A DNA stretch of 64,000 nt from Streptomyces sp. NBC_01451 (GCF_036227485.1 NZ_CP109479.1:2666001-2730000); one strand, 5' to 3'; shown: positions 1 to 8,046, counted from the first letter of the stretch. The notes: generated from the letters alone by a model not told the origin. Numbers and translations: made by a program.

Positions 1-1
1 C

Positions 2-142
2 TACGACGGCACACCGCGGAACGACGTCCGCACATACGTCCGCCGCGACGCCCGGCGGGTTGAGGCGGCGTACCTGCCGTTCCTGGAGTCCCTTGACGTG
101 GAAACGGGCCGACCAAGACGAGGCGCAGCGTCCTGGTCATGA
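2..142 (+). CDS. C-terminal fragment of an unrecognised protein (5' truncated)
   Basis: An open frame enters from the left edge and stops at TGA 140-142, leaving 46 residues. Third codon positions are almost all G or C over the first 36 codons, as in genuine genes of this genome; the last ten codons are looser. The visible part is rich in Arg, Asp and Glu and contains RRDARR and LPFLESLDVETG. I do not recognise a family. It lies 132 bp upstream of the GH25 gene on the same strand. The start and most of the protein lie outside the window, so function cannot be judged. Confidence 0.5.
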   Translation, partial: YDGTPRNDVRTYVRRDARRVEAAYLPFLESLDVETGRPRRGAASWS

Positions 143-274
143 CCGGCGGGGCAGGGGTCTCCACCGCGATCGGCAAGAGGCTGAACCGGCAATCCCCCGT
201 GCCGCGGAATCACTTGTGCAAAGGTGGGAAACCAGCAATTCCTGTCCCCCCACCGGCACTTCAGGGAGCACCCC

Positions 275-835
275 ATGCTGCGCGGCATAGACGTGAGCGC
301 GTACCAGTCCTCCGCCTACGACACGGACGGCCTCTCCTTCGTCTTCATCAAGGCGACGGAGGGCCGTTCGTACGTCAATCCCAAGCTCGCCGCGCAGACG
401 GAACGGGCCCGCGACGCCGGCTGCGTGGTCGGCTTCTACCACTTCCTCTGGCCCGGCAACCTGACCGCCCAGGCCGAGTACTTCCTCAGCAGGGCCTCGG
501 AGCGGGCGAATGCCGACATCCTCGCCGTCGACTGGGAGACGACGGGCGACGGCACCCACGCCTCGAACGCCGAGAAGGACACCTTCATCCGCAAAGTGAA
601 GGAACTCCGGCCGGACAACCGGGTCGTCCTCTACTGCAACAGGAACTACTGGTTGAACGTCGATACGACCTCCTACGCGGGCGACGGACTGTGGATAGCC
701 GACTACGTGACGGCCGGCGAGCCCCGTATCCAGGCGACATGGCGCTTCCACCAGTACACCGACGACCCGGTCGACACGAACGTCGGCGACTTCGCGACCA
801 AGAAGGCCCTGCAGGAGTGGGCAGCCTTCAACTGA
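275..835 (+). CDS. Glycoside hydrolase family 25 (lysozyme-like) protein
   Basis: This 186-residue protein is a single GH25 (Chalaropsis-type lysozyme) domain, a family that cleaves the beta-1,4 MurNAc-GlcNAc bond of peptidoglycan. The family motifs appear in order: GIDVSAYQ (residues 4-11, catalytic-site Asp6), FIKATEG (24-30), GFYHFLWP (53-60) and the DWE acid pair (Asp86, Glu88). The C-terminal FHQYTDD resembles the usual WQY strand. ATG 275 is chosen because AGGGAG at 263-268 is a good ribosome binding site and homology begins at once; an upstream in-frame start at 224 would add 17 unrelated residues. There is no signal peptide, membrane segment or wall-binding module, which is odd for a wall hydrolase and suggests a phage-derived or non-classically exported enzyme. 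A strong hairpin follows. Confidence 0.85.
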   Translation: MLRGIDVSAYQSSAYDTDGLSFVFIKATEGRSYVNPKLAAQTERARDAGCVVGFYHFLWPGNLTAQAEYFLSRASERANADILAVDWETTGDGTHASNAEKDTFIRKVKELRPDNRVVLYCNRNYWLNVDTTSYAGDGLWIADYVTAGEPRIQATWRFHQYTDDPVDTNVGDFATKKALQEWAAFN

Positions 836-891
836 CGCTTACGTCCGACACGTTCTCCGCGCATCCGGGTGCCCCCAACACCCTCGCGGGG

Positions 892-939
892 ACGTGAAAG
901 GGGCGCCCGCCGGCGGTCCGGTGGGCGCCCCTTTCACGT
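892..939. terminator. Bidirectional terminator hairpin between convergent genes
   Basis: A perfect 17-bp inverted repeat (892-908 with 923-939) surrounds a 14-nt loop. It lies between the stop of the GH25 gene and the stop of the EF-hand gene, which converge. The arms start ACGTGAAAGGGG and end in the exact complement, so RNA from either strand folds the same way. Confidence 0.85.
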
Positions 940-950
940 ACTGATCGGCG

Positions 951-1163
951 CTACTTGTTCAGGTACGTCCAGAACTCGTCGAACGACAGGAGCTTGTCGC
1001 CGTCGAGGTCGCGGGAGGCGATGATGACCTCGGCCACGGACTCGGTGACGTTCCAGTCGCCCTCCTGTGCCAGGGCGGTCTTGAACTCGGCGGCCGTGAT
1101 GAACCCGTCACCGTTCGTGTCGATCCGCTCGAACTGCTTGCGTGCTTCCTCGATGTCCGCCAC
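951..1163 (-). CDS. Small EF-hand calcium-binding protein (CabC/CabB-like)
   Basis: The protein is 70 residues and consists of two EF-hands. Loop 1 (15-26, DTNGDGFITAAE) and loop 2 (52-63, DLDGDKLLSFDE) both carry Asp/Asn at 1, 3 and 5 and Glu at 12, so both should bind calcium. Small two-hand proteins of this length in Streptomyces (CabC and relatives) act as cytoplasmic calcium buffers or sensors linked to germination and aerial growth. GTG 1163 is preferred because AAGGGG lies about 9 nt upstream and gives the family length of 70; ATG 1181 would add six residues without a clear ribosome binding site. The gene sits between a convergent lysozyme gene and the codirectional MerR gene upstream. 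Confidence 0.88.
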   Translation of the reverse strand: MADIEEARKQFERIDTNGDGFITAAEFKTALAQEGDWNVTESVAEVIIASRDLDGDKLLSFDEFWTYLNK

Positions 1164-1205
1164 CGGGACCCGCCCCTTCATGTACGTACTACTGACGAGG
1201 TCAGA

Positions 1206-2120
1206 TTAGCTGGCCGAGCGCGCACGCAGCGCCGCGACCACCCACCCGAACTCCGCACGGTGCGCGGCCGGCGGTTCCTGTCCCTTCACCGCGACGAGCA
1301 ACTCGCGGTAGCGGGCGACCGTGTCGTTCGTCGGCGACTCCAGGCGCGCGAGTACGTCGGCGGGGTCGGCGTCGCCCAGCAGGTCCCGCAGTACCTCCGC
1401 GGCCTCCGGGTCGTCGGGGGCGACACCCCGCGCACGGGCATCGGCCGCCAGCTTGACCATCCGCTGGGCGAACCACAGGGACGCGCCCTCCTCGGCGTCG
1501 TGGCCGCGGTCGGCGGCGTTGAACTCGGCCACCGCGCGCATCCGCGCCTTGAACTCCGGGTCACTCAGCAGCTCGGCCAACTCCACCCAGGCGTCGACCT
1601 GTTCGGGCGTCGGGTCGTCGGGCAGGTCGGCGGCGACGTTCCGCATCCGGTCGCGGATCGCCGGGTCCGCCGTGTCGAGGCCGTGGAACATCTCGTCCAC
1701 GAACTCCTCCAGGATGCGTTTGCGTTCGGCGGCCGACAGCCGCGCCAGCTTGTTCATGAGTGTCGTCTCCTCCGCGGTGGAACCGCGTCTCGCCACGGAC
1801 GACAGCACCGCACGGGTCACCCGCAGCGTCCGGATCTGCGCGTCCAGCGCCGCCACATGCGCGGCGGCCACCTCCGCGACCGTCGTCTCCCCGGCCAGCA
1901 CGGCGCGTACGTGGTCCAGGCCGAGGCCCAGTTCGCGCAGGGTGCGGACCAGTTCGAGGCGGGCCACGGAGCCGGCGTCGTACAGCCGGTACCCGCCGGC
2001 CGACCGGGTGACGGGCGGCAGGGCGCCCTCGTCGGACCAGTAGCGGATGGTCCGTACGGTCAGCCCGGTGGCCCGGGCCAGTTCGCCGATGGTGAGATGT
2101 CCGGTGCCGTCGTCGATCAT
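1206..2120 (-). CDS. MerR-family transcriptional regulator with large effector domain
   Basis: Of 304 residues, roughly 9-75 form a classic MerR winged helix (LTIGELARATGL, TVRTIRYW, GYRLYD). A helical dimerisation segment follows, then a roughly 180-residue C-terminal region rich in Ala, Glu and Arg. That region carries no recognisable metal-site cysteines, so a small-molecule ligand is more likely than a metal. ATG 2120 is 57 bp from the divergent GNAT gene. A MerR-type promoter with a 19-bp spacer in this gap ends about 8 nt before the ATG, implying a leaderless transcript and autoregulation, possibly with control of the divergent acetyltransferase. The ligand is unknown. Confidence 0.85.
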   Translation of the reverse strand: MIDDGTGHLTIGELARATGLTVRTIRYWSDEGALPPVTRSAGGYRLYDAGSVARLELVRTLRELGLGLDHVRAVLAGETTVAEVAAAHVAALDAQIRTLRVTRAVLSSVARRGSTAEETTLMNKLARLSAAERKRILEEFVDEMFHGLDTADPAIRDRMRNVAADLPDDPTPEQVDAWVELAELLSDPEFKARMRAVAEFNAADRGHDAEEGASLWFAQRMVKLAADARARGVAPDDPEAAEVLRDLLGDADPADVLARLESPTNDTVARYRELLVAVKGQEPPAAHRAEFGWVVAALRARSAS

Positions 2121-2127
2121 GTTGGCG

Positions 2128-2158
2128 AGTCTGGGCCTTCCAGTGGGTGGAGACTCAA
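2128..2158 (-). promoter_or_regulatory. MerR-type promoter/operator with 19-bp spacer
   Basis: On the minus strand TTGAGT (2158-2153) and CAGACT (2133-2128) are 19 bp apart. The spacer holds an imperfect dyad (CTCCA, five bases, TGGAAG), and outer arms GAGTCT and AGACTC frame it. The long spacer with central dyad is the signature of MerR-activated promoters. The start codon at 2120 falls at the predicted transcription start. Confidence 0.6.
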
Positions 2159-2176
2159 GAGGCCGGGAGGGGCGCT

Positions 2177-2815
2177 GTGGGGGAAACGCTGAAGGACATT
2201 CTCGACTCGGCGGCGCGGGGTGTCTTCCCGCCTCCCGACGGCCGCACGACGATCGTGCCCCAGGCCTCCCACCGCGACGCCGGGGTCATCGCCTTCACCG
2301 CGCACGCCGTCGTCTTCACGGACGAGGACCCGGACTGGGTACGCCGGACCCTGGCCGGCGTCGACAGCGACGCGCTCTCCGCGCCGATGAACCCGCGTTT
2401 CCTGGCCGCCCTCATGGACCGTACGGGCCGCTCGAACGAGACCATCGACCTCCTCGCGGTCGCCTCCCCGGTCCAGGGGGACCCGCCGCTGCCGCTGACG
2501 GAGATCGACGGCCTCGGGCATCACCGGATCGCCCGGGCCCACAAGCACCGCGACGACGTGCGGGTGTGGGCGGCCGACGGCGGGGTGCTCATCCTCGGGC
2601 GCGGGGTCGCGGGGCGGCTGGAGGCCGCGGTGGAGGTGGCGGAGACGGTACGGCACCGGGGGCTGGGGCGGGCGCTGGCGGCTGCCGCCAGGCAGCTGAG
2701 CGGCGGGGAGCCGGTGTGGGCGCAACTGGCTCCCGGCAACGCCCGCAGTGTGCGGGCGTTCCAGGCGGCCGGGTTCGTGCCGGTGGGCGGGGAGGCGCTG
2801 CTGCTCGCCCCGTAG
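2177..2815 (+). CDS. GNAT-family N-acetyltransferase
   Basis: This is a 212-residue protein whose C-terminal half carries the acetyl-CoA binding signature RHRGLGRA (159-166), then NARSVRAFQAAGF, where the Asn and the helix pack against CoA. The N-terminal 110 residues look like a degenerate GNAT-like half, which is common in two-domain Streptomyces acetyltransferases. The substrate cannot be predicted. GTG 2177 is chosen over GTG 2147 because GGGAGGGG (2165-2172) lies just upstream of it. The gene is divergent from the MerR gene, and their shared 56-bp gap contains the MerR-type operator, so co-regulation is plausible. Confidence 0.75.
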   Translation: MGETLKDILDSAARGVFPPPDGRTTIVPQASHRDAGVIAFTAHAVVFTDEDPDWVRRTLAGVDSDALSAPMNPRFLAALMDRTGRSNETIDLLAVASPVQGDPPLPLTEIDGLGHHRIARAHKHRDDVRVWAADGGVLILGRGVAGRLEAAVEVAETVRHRGLGRALAAAARQLSGGEPVWAQLAPGNARSVRAFQAAGFVPVGGEALLLAP

Positions 2816-2889
2816 ACGTCCCGGCCGACGCCGACGCGGCGGTCGACGGCCGCCTTGACCGGGTCGCCGAACTGAGGGCGGGCCGGGGA

Positions 2890-4140
2890 TCAGCGGAAGA
2901 TGCCCGTGTGTCCGAGTGAATAGCGGCCGGGCTGCGGGTAGACGGCGAGACCGTGCGGGCCACGGCCGACGCTGACGCGGGCGAGCTGCCTGCCGGTCCG
3001 GGTGTCGATGGCGTACACCTCGTCGTCGTAACGGCCGGACAGCCAGAGGACCCTGCCGTCGGCGGAGACGCCGCCCATGTCGGGGCTGCCGCCGTCGGGC
3101 AGCCGCCACTTCTTCGTGACCTCGCCCTTCTCGAAGTCGAAGACGGAGACGGTGCCCTCGCCCCGGTTGGAGACGTACATCTCGCGGGAGTCGCGGCTGA
3201 CGTACAGCCCGTGGGTGCCCTTGCCGGTGGGCAGGAGGGTGGGCCGGGCGAAGCTGTCGCCGTCCAGGACCCACATGCCGTCGGCCATCATGTCGGCGAC
3301 GTAGAACCGCTTGCCGTCGGGCGAGATCTTGACGTCCTGGGGCATCGCGCCCTCGAAGGGCAGCTTCTGTTGCCCGACGACCTTCATCTTCTCCGTGTCG
3401 ACCTTCAGCAGTTCGCCGCTGAACTCGCAGGACACGACGAAGTACCGGCCGTCGAGGGAGAAGTCGGCGTGGTTGACGCCGTAGCAGCTGACGGGCACGG
3501 TCTTGGCGATCTTCATGGTGTGCGGGTCGCGGAAGACGAGCTCGCGGTCCAGGGAGGCCATGACGACGGCGTATCTGCCGTTGGGCGTGAAGTAGAGGTT
3601 GTATGGGTCGTGGACGTCGACCGGTTCGCCCGCCTTCCCGGTCCTCGGGTCGATGGGCGTGAGGGTGTGCCCGCGGTTGTTGTTGACCCAGAGGGTCTTG
3701 AGGTCCCAGGAGGGCACGACGTGTTGCGGCTGGCGCCCGACGTGGATCGTCTCGACGATCTCGTACGTCCTCGGGTCGATGACGGAGACGGTGTCGGACT
3801 CGGTGTTGGGCACGTAGACCCGGGACGGGAAGTCCCGGACGACCGGGGAGAGTCTGTTCGGCCGGTCGGCGGCGTACACGTCACGCGGGTGGAGGACGGG
3901 CGGCATCCCGGGCAGTCCCCGGACCACGGGCGCGGCGGGGACGGCGGGCCGGGCGGCCCCGACCGTGCCGCGGGCCCTGTTCGGCTGTTCGCCGGCCTCG
4001 GTGCGGGACTCGGTGCGGGTCTCGGTGCGGGTCTCGGTGCGGGACTCGGTGCGGGGCTCGGTGCCGCAGCCGGCGATTCCGGCGAGGACGGCGAGAGCGG
4101 CCCCCGTGACGAGGGCGCGGGTGATGGCGGTGGGGGGCAT
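2890..4140 (-). CDS. YVTN-type beta-propeller lipoprotein
   Basis: The 416-residue product begins with a lipoprotein signal: a hydrophobic stretch, then the lipobox IAGC with Cys25. A T-E-S/T-R repeat spacer (29-50) follows, and then six to seven propeller blades of the YVTN/NHL type, for example SRVYVPNTESDTVSVID and later YVSNRGEGTVSVFD. Such propellers serve as surface-bound interaction platforms; no catalytic motif is visible. The start ATG 4140 overlaps the stop of the upstream deacetylase gene (TGATG), so the two are translationally coupled and probably act together at the envelope. The repeat spacer is encoded by near-identical 12-bp units and may vary in length between strains. The exact role is unknown. 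Confidence 0.75.
   Translation of the reverse strand: MPPTAITRALVTGAALAVLAGIAGCGTEPRTESRTETRTETRTESRTEAGEQPNRARGTVGAARPAVPAAPVVRGLPGMPPVLHPRDVYAADRPNRLSPVVRDFPSRVYVPNTESDTVSVIDPRTYEIVETIHVGRQPQHVVPSWDLKTLWVNNNRGHTLTPIDPRTGKAGEPVDVHDPYNLYFTPNGRYAVVMASLDRELVFRDPHTMKIAKTVPVSCYGVNHADFSLDGRYFVVSCEFSGELLKVDTEKMKVVGQQKLPFEGAMPQDVKISPDGKRFYVADMMADGMWVLDGDSFARPTLLPTGKGTHGLYVSRDSREMYVSNRGEGTVSVFDFEKGEVTKKWRLPDGGSPDMGGVSADGRVLWLSGRYDDEVYAIDTRTGRQLARVSVGRGPHGLAVYPQPGRYSLGHTGIFR
4006..4063. repeat. 12-bp tandem repeat inside the propeller lipoprotein gene
   Basis: About five copies of a 12-bp unit alternating gtgcgggactcg and gtgcgggtctcg encode the T-E-S/T-R spacer just behind the lipid-anchored cysteine. 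The units differ at one or two bases, which fits slippage followed by drift. Confidence 0.8.
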
Positions 4141-4922
4141 CAGGTCAGCAACTCCGTGGTGGTCACCGCGCGCAGGCCGCGGCGGTCGAGTTCGTGCAGG
4201 AGGCCGGGGAACGCGGCGACCGTGTCCGCGTAGCCGAGGTGCAGGCTCACGATCGATCCGGCGCGGATGCCGGCCATGACGTTGCGTACGACGGCGGGGG
4301 CGCCCGGCGAGGTGAAGTCGAGGGAGTCGACGTCGTAGGACAGGACGTGCGGGTAGCCGGCCCGGTGGGCGAGCCGTTCGACGAGCGGGGAGGCGCGGGC
4401 GGCCCGCGAGGGCCTGAACCAGGTGCCGATGGAGCCGGTGAGCCTTTTCAGTCGCTCGGCGCACCCTCTGATCTCGGCGTCGGCGTCCGCCTCCGGCATG
4501 GTGTTGATGTCGAGGTGCCGGAGGGTGTGGTTGCCGAGTTCGTGACCGCCGTCGAGGACGCGGTGCGCCAGGCCGGGGTGGGCGTCGAGCCAGGTCCCGA
4601 CGGCGAACACGGTGACGCGGGAGCCGTGTTCCTCGGCGGCGTCGAGCAGCGCGTGCGCGGTGGCGGGGTCGCCGTCGCCGTGGAAGGTGAGGGCGACCCG
4701 GGGGCGGTCGCGGGGGCCGTGGGGGATCTGGGCGGGGTAGCGGAGGAGCGGTGCGGGAGCGGGGGCGGGGGTACGGGAGGCCGGGGCGGTGGCTGAGGGG
4801 GCGACGGGCTGAGCGGCGGCACCGCCGGTGGCGTCACTGGTCGCGCACCCGCTGGTCAGCACCCCCGAGGCAACGATTCCGGCGCCCGCGCGCAGCACCG
4901 CCCGACGGTCGGTCGTGGTCAC
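4140..4922 (-). CDS. Variant polysaccharide deacetylase (NodB fold), Tat-type lipoprotein
   Basis: The 260-residue product starts with a twin-arginine signal (DRRAVL, 5-10) and a lipobox ending at Cys26, then a Pro/Ala-rich linker. The NodB fold spans about 70-260. Canonical family motifs are TFDDG (catalytic base and metal Asp), HSxxH, RxPxG, DxxxW and LHx. Here motif 1 reads TFHGDG (79-84), so both acidic residues are displaced, while motif 2 HTLRH (132-136) is intact and FRPSR and SLHLG mark motifs 3 and 5. Activity may be altered or lost. GTG 4922 is used because the Tat motif follows directly; its ribosome binding site is weak, so the start is uncertain. The stop overlaps the ATG of the downstream propeller lipoprotein. 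Confidence 0.75.
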   Translation of the reverse strand: MTTTDRRAVLRAGAGIVASGVLTSGCATSDATGGAAAQPVAPSATAPASRTPAPAPAPLLRYPAQIPHGPRDRPRVALTFHGDGDPATAHALLDAAEEHGSRVTVFAVGTWLDAHPGLAHRVLDGGHELGNHTLRHLDINTMPEADADAEIRGCAERLKRLTGSIGTWFRPSRAARASPLVERLAHRAGYPHVLSYDVDSLDFTSPGAPAVVRNVMAGIRAGSIVSLHLGYADTVAAFPGLLHELDRRGLRAVTTTELLT

Positions 4923-4997
4923 CGCACCATTTAAGGGGGGTCGGTCCGGAAAACAGGCGATTAGCCCGATCGGCGGCCCGCCCACATACGGTCACCC

Positions 4998-5042
4998 CCC
5001 GTACGGCAACCGCCCGCACGGCAACCGCCCGTACGGCCACCA
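4998..5042. repeat. Three 15-bp tandem repeats in an intergenic region
   Basis: Three consecutive copies of CCCGTACGGCAACCG-like units (second copy with C for T, third with CCACCA at its end) lie between the deacetylase start and the stop of the RsbW-like gene. No gene covers them convincingly. Confidence 0.7.
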
Positions 5043-5080
5043 CTCGTAGGGCCAGGCACCCTCGCGCCCGGTCGCGTGCT

Positions 5081-5689
5081 CTACCGGTCGGCGACCCGCA
5101 TCTCGAACCACGTCGTCTTCCCGCGCGGCAGCAGGTCGACGCCCCAGCGGTCGGAGAGCTTGTCCACCAGCATCAGTCCCCGCCCGCTGATGTCCATCTC
5201 CTGGACCGGCATCAGACACGGCAGTCCCCGTGAGGGGTCCCGGACCTCCACCCGGATCCATCCGCGGCGCCGGCGCATGCGCAGGCCGAAGACTCTCGCG
5301 CCGGTGTGACGCACCGCGTTGCCGACCAGTTCGGAGACGAGCAGCACGGCGTCCTCGGTCATCTTGGGGGACAGTCCCCAGTGACGCAGTACGACGACCT
5401 GGGCGAGGCGGCGCGCGGTCGCGGCGGACTCGGGGCGGGACGGCAGCGGAACCTCGGCCTCCGTCGGGTCTCCGAACAACTCGAGCGCCTTGAGCGCTCG
5501 TTCGTCCTCCACCGCAGGCGACCACCGCGCCGCCGTCGCACGACCGTGTCCCCGCGGCTGTTCCATGCCCTCCAGCCCCGCCATGCCCCCATCATGGCCG
5601 CCCGAGCCGCCCTCGGGGGCTGTTCCGCGGGAATACGCCCCCCGGAACACGTCATTCCGAATAGGCCGTTCGGCATATGCCGTTGGCAT
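5081..5689 (-). CDS. RsbW-like ATP-binding protein (HATPase_c, anti-sigma type)
   Basis: This protein of about 202 residues carries a GHKL ATPase domain in its C-terminal two thirds. It has an N-box (SELVGNAVRHTGA), a G1-like box (VEVRDPSRGLP) and a G2 box (GRGLMLVDKL). Proteins of this type in Streptomyces act as serine kinases or anti-sigma factors, or as partners of PP2C phosphatases, in the large partner-switching network. The N-terminal 70 residues are Gly-rich and poorly conserved. ATG 5689 is a tentative start; TTG 5743 and internal ATGs near 5584 and 5566 are alternatives. No cognate sigma factor or antagonist lies nearby, so it is an orphan. Confidence 0.75.
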   Translation of the reverse strand: MPTAYAERPIRNDVFRGAYSRGTAPEGGSGGHDGGMAGLEGMEQPRGHGRATAARWSPAVEDERALKALELFGDPTEAEVPLPSRPESAATARRLAQVVVLRHWGLSPKMTEDAVLLVSELVGNAVRHTGARVFGLRMRRRRGWIRVEVRDPSRGLPCLMPVQEMDISGRGLMLVDKLSDRWGVDLLPRGKTTWFEMRVADR

Positions 5690-5889
5690 CACGTCGGGCC
5701 CCGAAGGACCTCCGACCTGCGACGGAAGCTCACTTTCGGGCAAGCGACAGGCCCCCTCGACAAGACAGGCTTAAGGCTCGCTTAAGGCTCCCATAAACCG
5801 CCCGATCGAGGGACCCGGATAAGACATCGCGTCAACTGCAAGTACTTTGTTCGAGAAAATCGGCGGAACCTGGCGGAACTCGGCGAGAG

Positions 5890-6657
5890 TCAGAGGAACT
5901 TCGCCTTACCGGGGCCCTCCTCCACGAAGCTCCGCATCCCGATCTCCCGGTCCTCCGTCGCGAACAGGCCCGCGAACCAGTTCCGCTCGATCGCGAGCCC
6001 TGTCTCCAGGTCCGTCTCCAGACCCGCGTCGATCGACTCCTTCGCCGCGCGCAGCGCGATCGCCGGTCCCTGCGCGAGCTTCGCCGCCCACGCGTGTGCC
6101 TCGGTGTACACGTCCGCTGCCGGTACCACGCGGTCGACCAGGCCGAGCGCCAGCGCCTCGTCGGCCTTGACCATCCGTCCGGTGAAGATCAGGTCCTTGG
6201 CCCGGGACGGGCCGATCAGCCGGGACAGTCTCTGCGTACCGCCCGCGCCGGGGATCACTCCCAGCAGGATCTCCGGCTGACCGAGTTTCGCATTGTCGCC
6301 GGCGATGCGGTAGTCCGCGCAGAGCGCCAGCTCACAGCCGCCGCCGAGCGCGTAGCCGGTCACCGCGGCGACGACGGGCTTGGGGATACGGGCCACGGCA
6401 CTGAAGGAGTTCTGCAGGTCCCTGGACCGGGCGACCATCGCCGCGTGGTCCATCGCCTGCATCTCCTTGATGTCCGCGCCGGCCGCGAACACCTTCTCCC
6501 CGCCGTACACGACGACCGCCCGTACGTCGTCCCGGCGGGTGGCCTCCTCCGCGAGTTCCTTGAGGCGGTCCTGGGTGGCGACGTCCAGCGCGTTCATGGG
6601 CGGCCGGTCCAGCCGGATCGTGCCGACGCCCTCGGCGACTTCGAGATGCACAGTCAT
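5890..6657 (-). CDS. Enoyl-CoA hydratase/isomerase (crotonase family)
   Basis: This 255-residue crotonase has the normal family length. The oxyanion-hole segments are GGEKVFAAGADIKEM and YALGGGCELAL, and the two catalytic glutamates of true hydratases are present in GGCELAL and GQPEILLGV, followed by PGAGGTQRL. It should add water across trans-2-enoyl-CoA in beta-oxidation or a related acyl-CoA pathway in the cytoplasm. It is monocistronic, with a hairpin upstream (6687-6718) separating it from the L,D-transpeptidase genes. The physiological substrate cannot be read from sequence. Confidence 0.9.
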   Translation of the reverse strand: MTVHLEVAEGVGTIRLDRPPMNALDVATQDRLKELAEEATRRDDVRAVVVYGGEKVFAAGADIKEMQAMDHAAMVARSRDLQNSFSAVARIPKPVVAAVTGYALGGGCELALCADYRIAGDNAKLGQPEILLGVIPGAGGTQRLSRLIGPSRAKDLIFTGRMVKADEALALGLVDRVVPAADVYTEAHAWAAKLAQGPAIALRAAKESIDAGLETDLETGLAIERNWFAGLFATEDREIGMRSFVEEGPGKAKFL

Positions 6658-6686
6658 GTACGCAGGTTAACGAACACTAACGACAA

Positions 6687-6718
6687 CGGGCCCGGTGCTG
6701 TCAGTCACACCGGGCCCG
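6687..6718 (-). terminator. Terminator hairpin after the first L,D-transpeptidase gene
   Basis: An 11-bp perfect stem (6687-6697 with 6708-6718, CGGGCCCGGTG type) with a 10-nt loop lies 45 bp beyond the stop of the L,D-transpeptidase gene at 6763 and just before the start of the crotonase gene. Confidence 0.65.
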
Positions 6719-6762
6719 CGGAGCGTCGTGGCGGAGAGAGGAGCGGAGAGGACGGGGAGGGG

Positions 6763-8046
6763 CTACGCCTTCCACTTCTCCCAGGACATGTTCCAGGCGT
6801 TGAGCCCGTTGTCCGGGTCGACGATCCGGTCGTTGGAGTTCTTCACGATCACCACGTCGCCGATCATCGAACGGTTGAAGAACCAGGCCGCCGACACACC
6901 GCTGTCGTAGCCGCCGCGCACGTCCCGGAGGCCGATGCAGCCGTGGCTGGCGTTGTAGTTGCCGAAGGCGTCGCCGCCCCAGTAGTTGCCGTGGATGAAG
7001 GTGCCGGAGTCGGTCAGACGCTGGGCGTGCGGGACGTCCTTGATGTCGTACTCACCGCCGTAGCCGACCGTCTCGCCGTTCATCCGGGTCACTTCGAGGC
7101 GCTCGGTGATGACCATCTGGCCGTTCCAGGTGTCGTAGCCGGGCTTGCCGGTGGTGACGGGGATGGTCTTGATGACCTTGCCGTCCCGTCGTACGACCAT
7201 CTTCCTGGTCTTGACGTCGACCGTGGAGACCTGGCTGCGGCCGATGGTGAAGGAGACCTGCTTGGCCTGCTTGCCGTAGACACCGGGCCGTCCCTCGACG
7301 CCGTCGAGGGCGAGGGCGACGGTGACCTTCGTGCCCGGCGTCCAGTACTTCTCCGGGCGGAAGTCGAGGCGGTCGTTGCCGAACCAGTGGCCCTCGACGT
7401 CGACGGCCGGCTCGGTCCTGACCGTGATGGCCTTCTCGACGTCCTCGGGGTGTGTGATGCCCCGCGTGAAGCGGATCGAGAAGGGCATGCCCACGCCGAC
7501 CTTCGAACCGTCCTCGGGCGTGAACGTGCCGACGAACGTGTTCTTCGGGGTGAGGGTGGTGAAGGAGGACTCCTCCGCCGCCGTCCGCCCCTCGGCGTCC
7601 TTCGCCACCACGTGCACCTTGTACGTGGTCGACGCGGCGAGATGCGTCGACGGCGCCCACTTGGTGTCGCCGGCGGTCAGCGCGCCCGCGACCGCGTTGC
7701 CCTTGGAGTCCTCGACCTTGACCTCGGTCAGCTTGCCCTTGGCGGCGCTGACGTTGAGTGCGCCGCTGGTGTCCACCGACCTGGCGCCGTCCTTGGGCGC
7801 GATGGTGACGACCGCCTGCGACTGCTGGGTCTGCGCGGTGGTGGAGTCCTTGCCCTTCGGCTTGGCGTCGTCGGACCCGGAGTCCGAGCCGCCGCCACCC
7901 CCGCCGCACGCGGTGACGGCGACGAGCAGGACACCGGCGAGCAGCGCCAGTGGTCCTCTGCCGCCACGTATGCCGCGTGTCCCGGCCGCCTTGGTCCTGC
8001 CTCGCCGTGCCGCAGCCGAAGCCCCCGATATCGGTCGCGTGTTCAA
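6763..8046 (-). CDS. L,D-transpeptidase lipoprotein with Ig-like domains
   Basis: The 427-residue product has a long Arg-rich n-region, a hydrophobic core and the lipobox VTAC followed by a Gly/Ser-rich tether. Two Ig-like domains (about 75-290) precede a YkuD catalytic domain with the signature HGNYWGG and, 14 residues on, SHGCIGL (catalytic Cys370). The architecture matches LdtMt2-type enzymes, which form 3-3 peptide crosslinks and are targets of carbapenems. TTG 8046 is chosen because GGGGAG lies 7 nt upstream and no better start gives a signal peptide. A close paralogue lies directly upstream (8262-9488), separated by 215 bp. Confidence 0.88.
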   Translation of the reverse strand: MNTRPISGASAAARRGRTKAAGTRGIRGGRGPLALLAGVLLVAVTACGGGGGGSDSGSDDAKPKGKDSTTAQTQQSQAVVTIAPKDGARSVDTSGALNVSAAKGKLTEVKVEDSKGNAVAGALTAGDTKWAPSTHLAASTTYKVHVVAKDAEGRTAAEESSFTTLTPKNTFVGTFTPEDGSKVGVGMPFSIRFTRGITHPEDVEKAITVRTEPAVDVEGHWFGNDRLDFRPEKYWTPGTKVTVALALDGVEGRPGVYGKQAKQVSFTIGRSQVSTVDVKTRKMVVRRDGKVIKTIPVTTGKPGYDTWNGQMVITERLEVTRMNGETVGYGGEYDIKDVPHAQRLTDSGTFIHGNYWGGDAFGNYNASHGCIGLRDVRGGYDSGVSAAWFFNRSMIGDVVIVKNSNDRIVDPDNGLNAWNMSWEKWKA

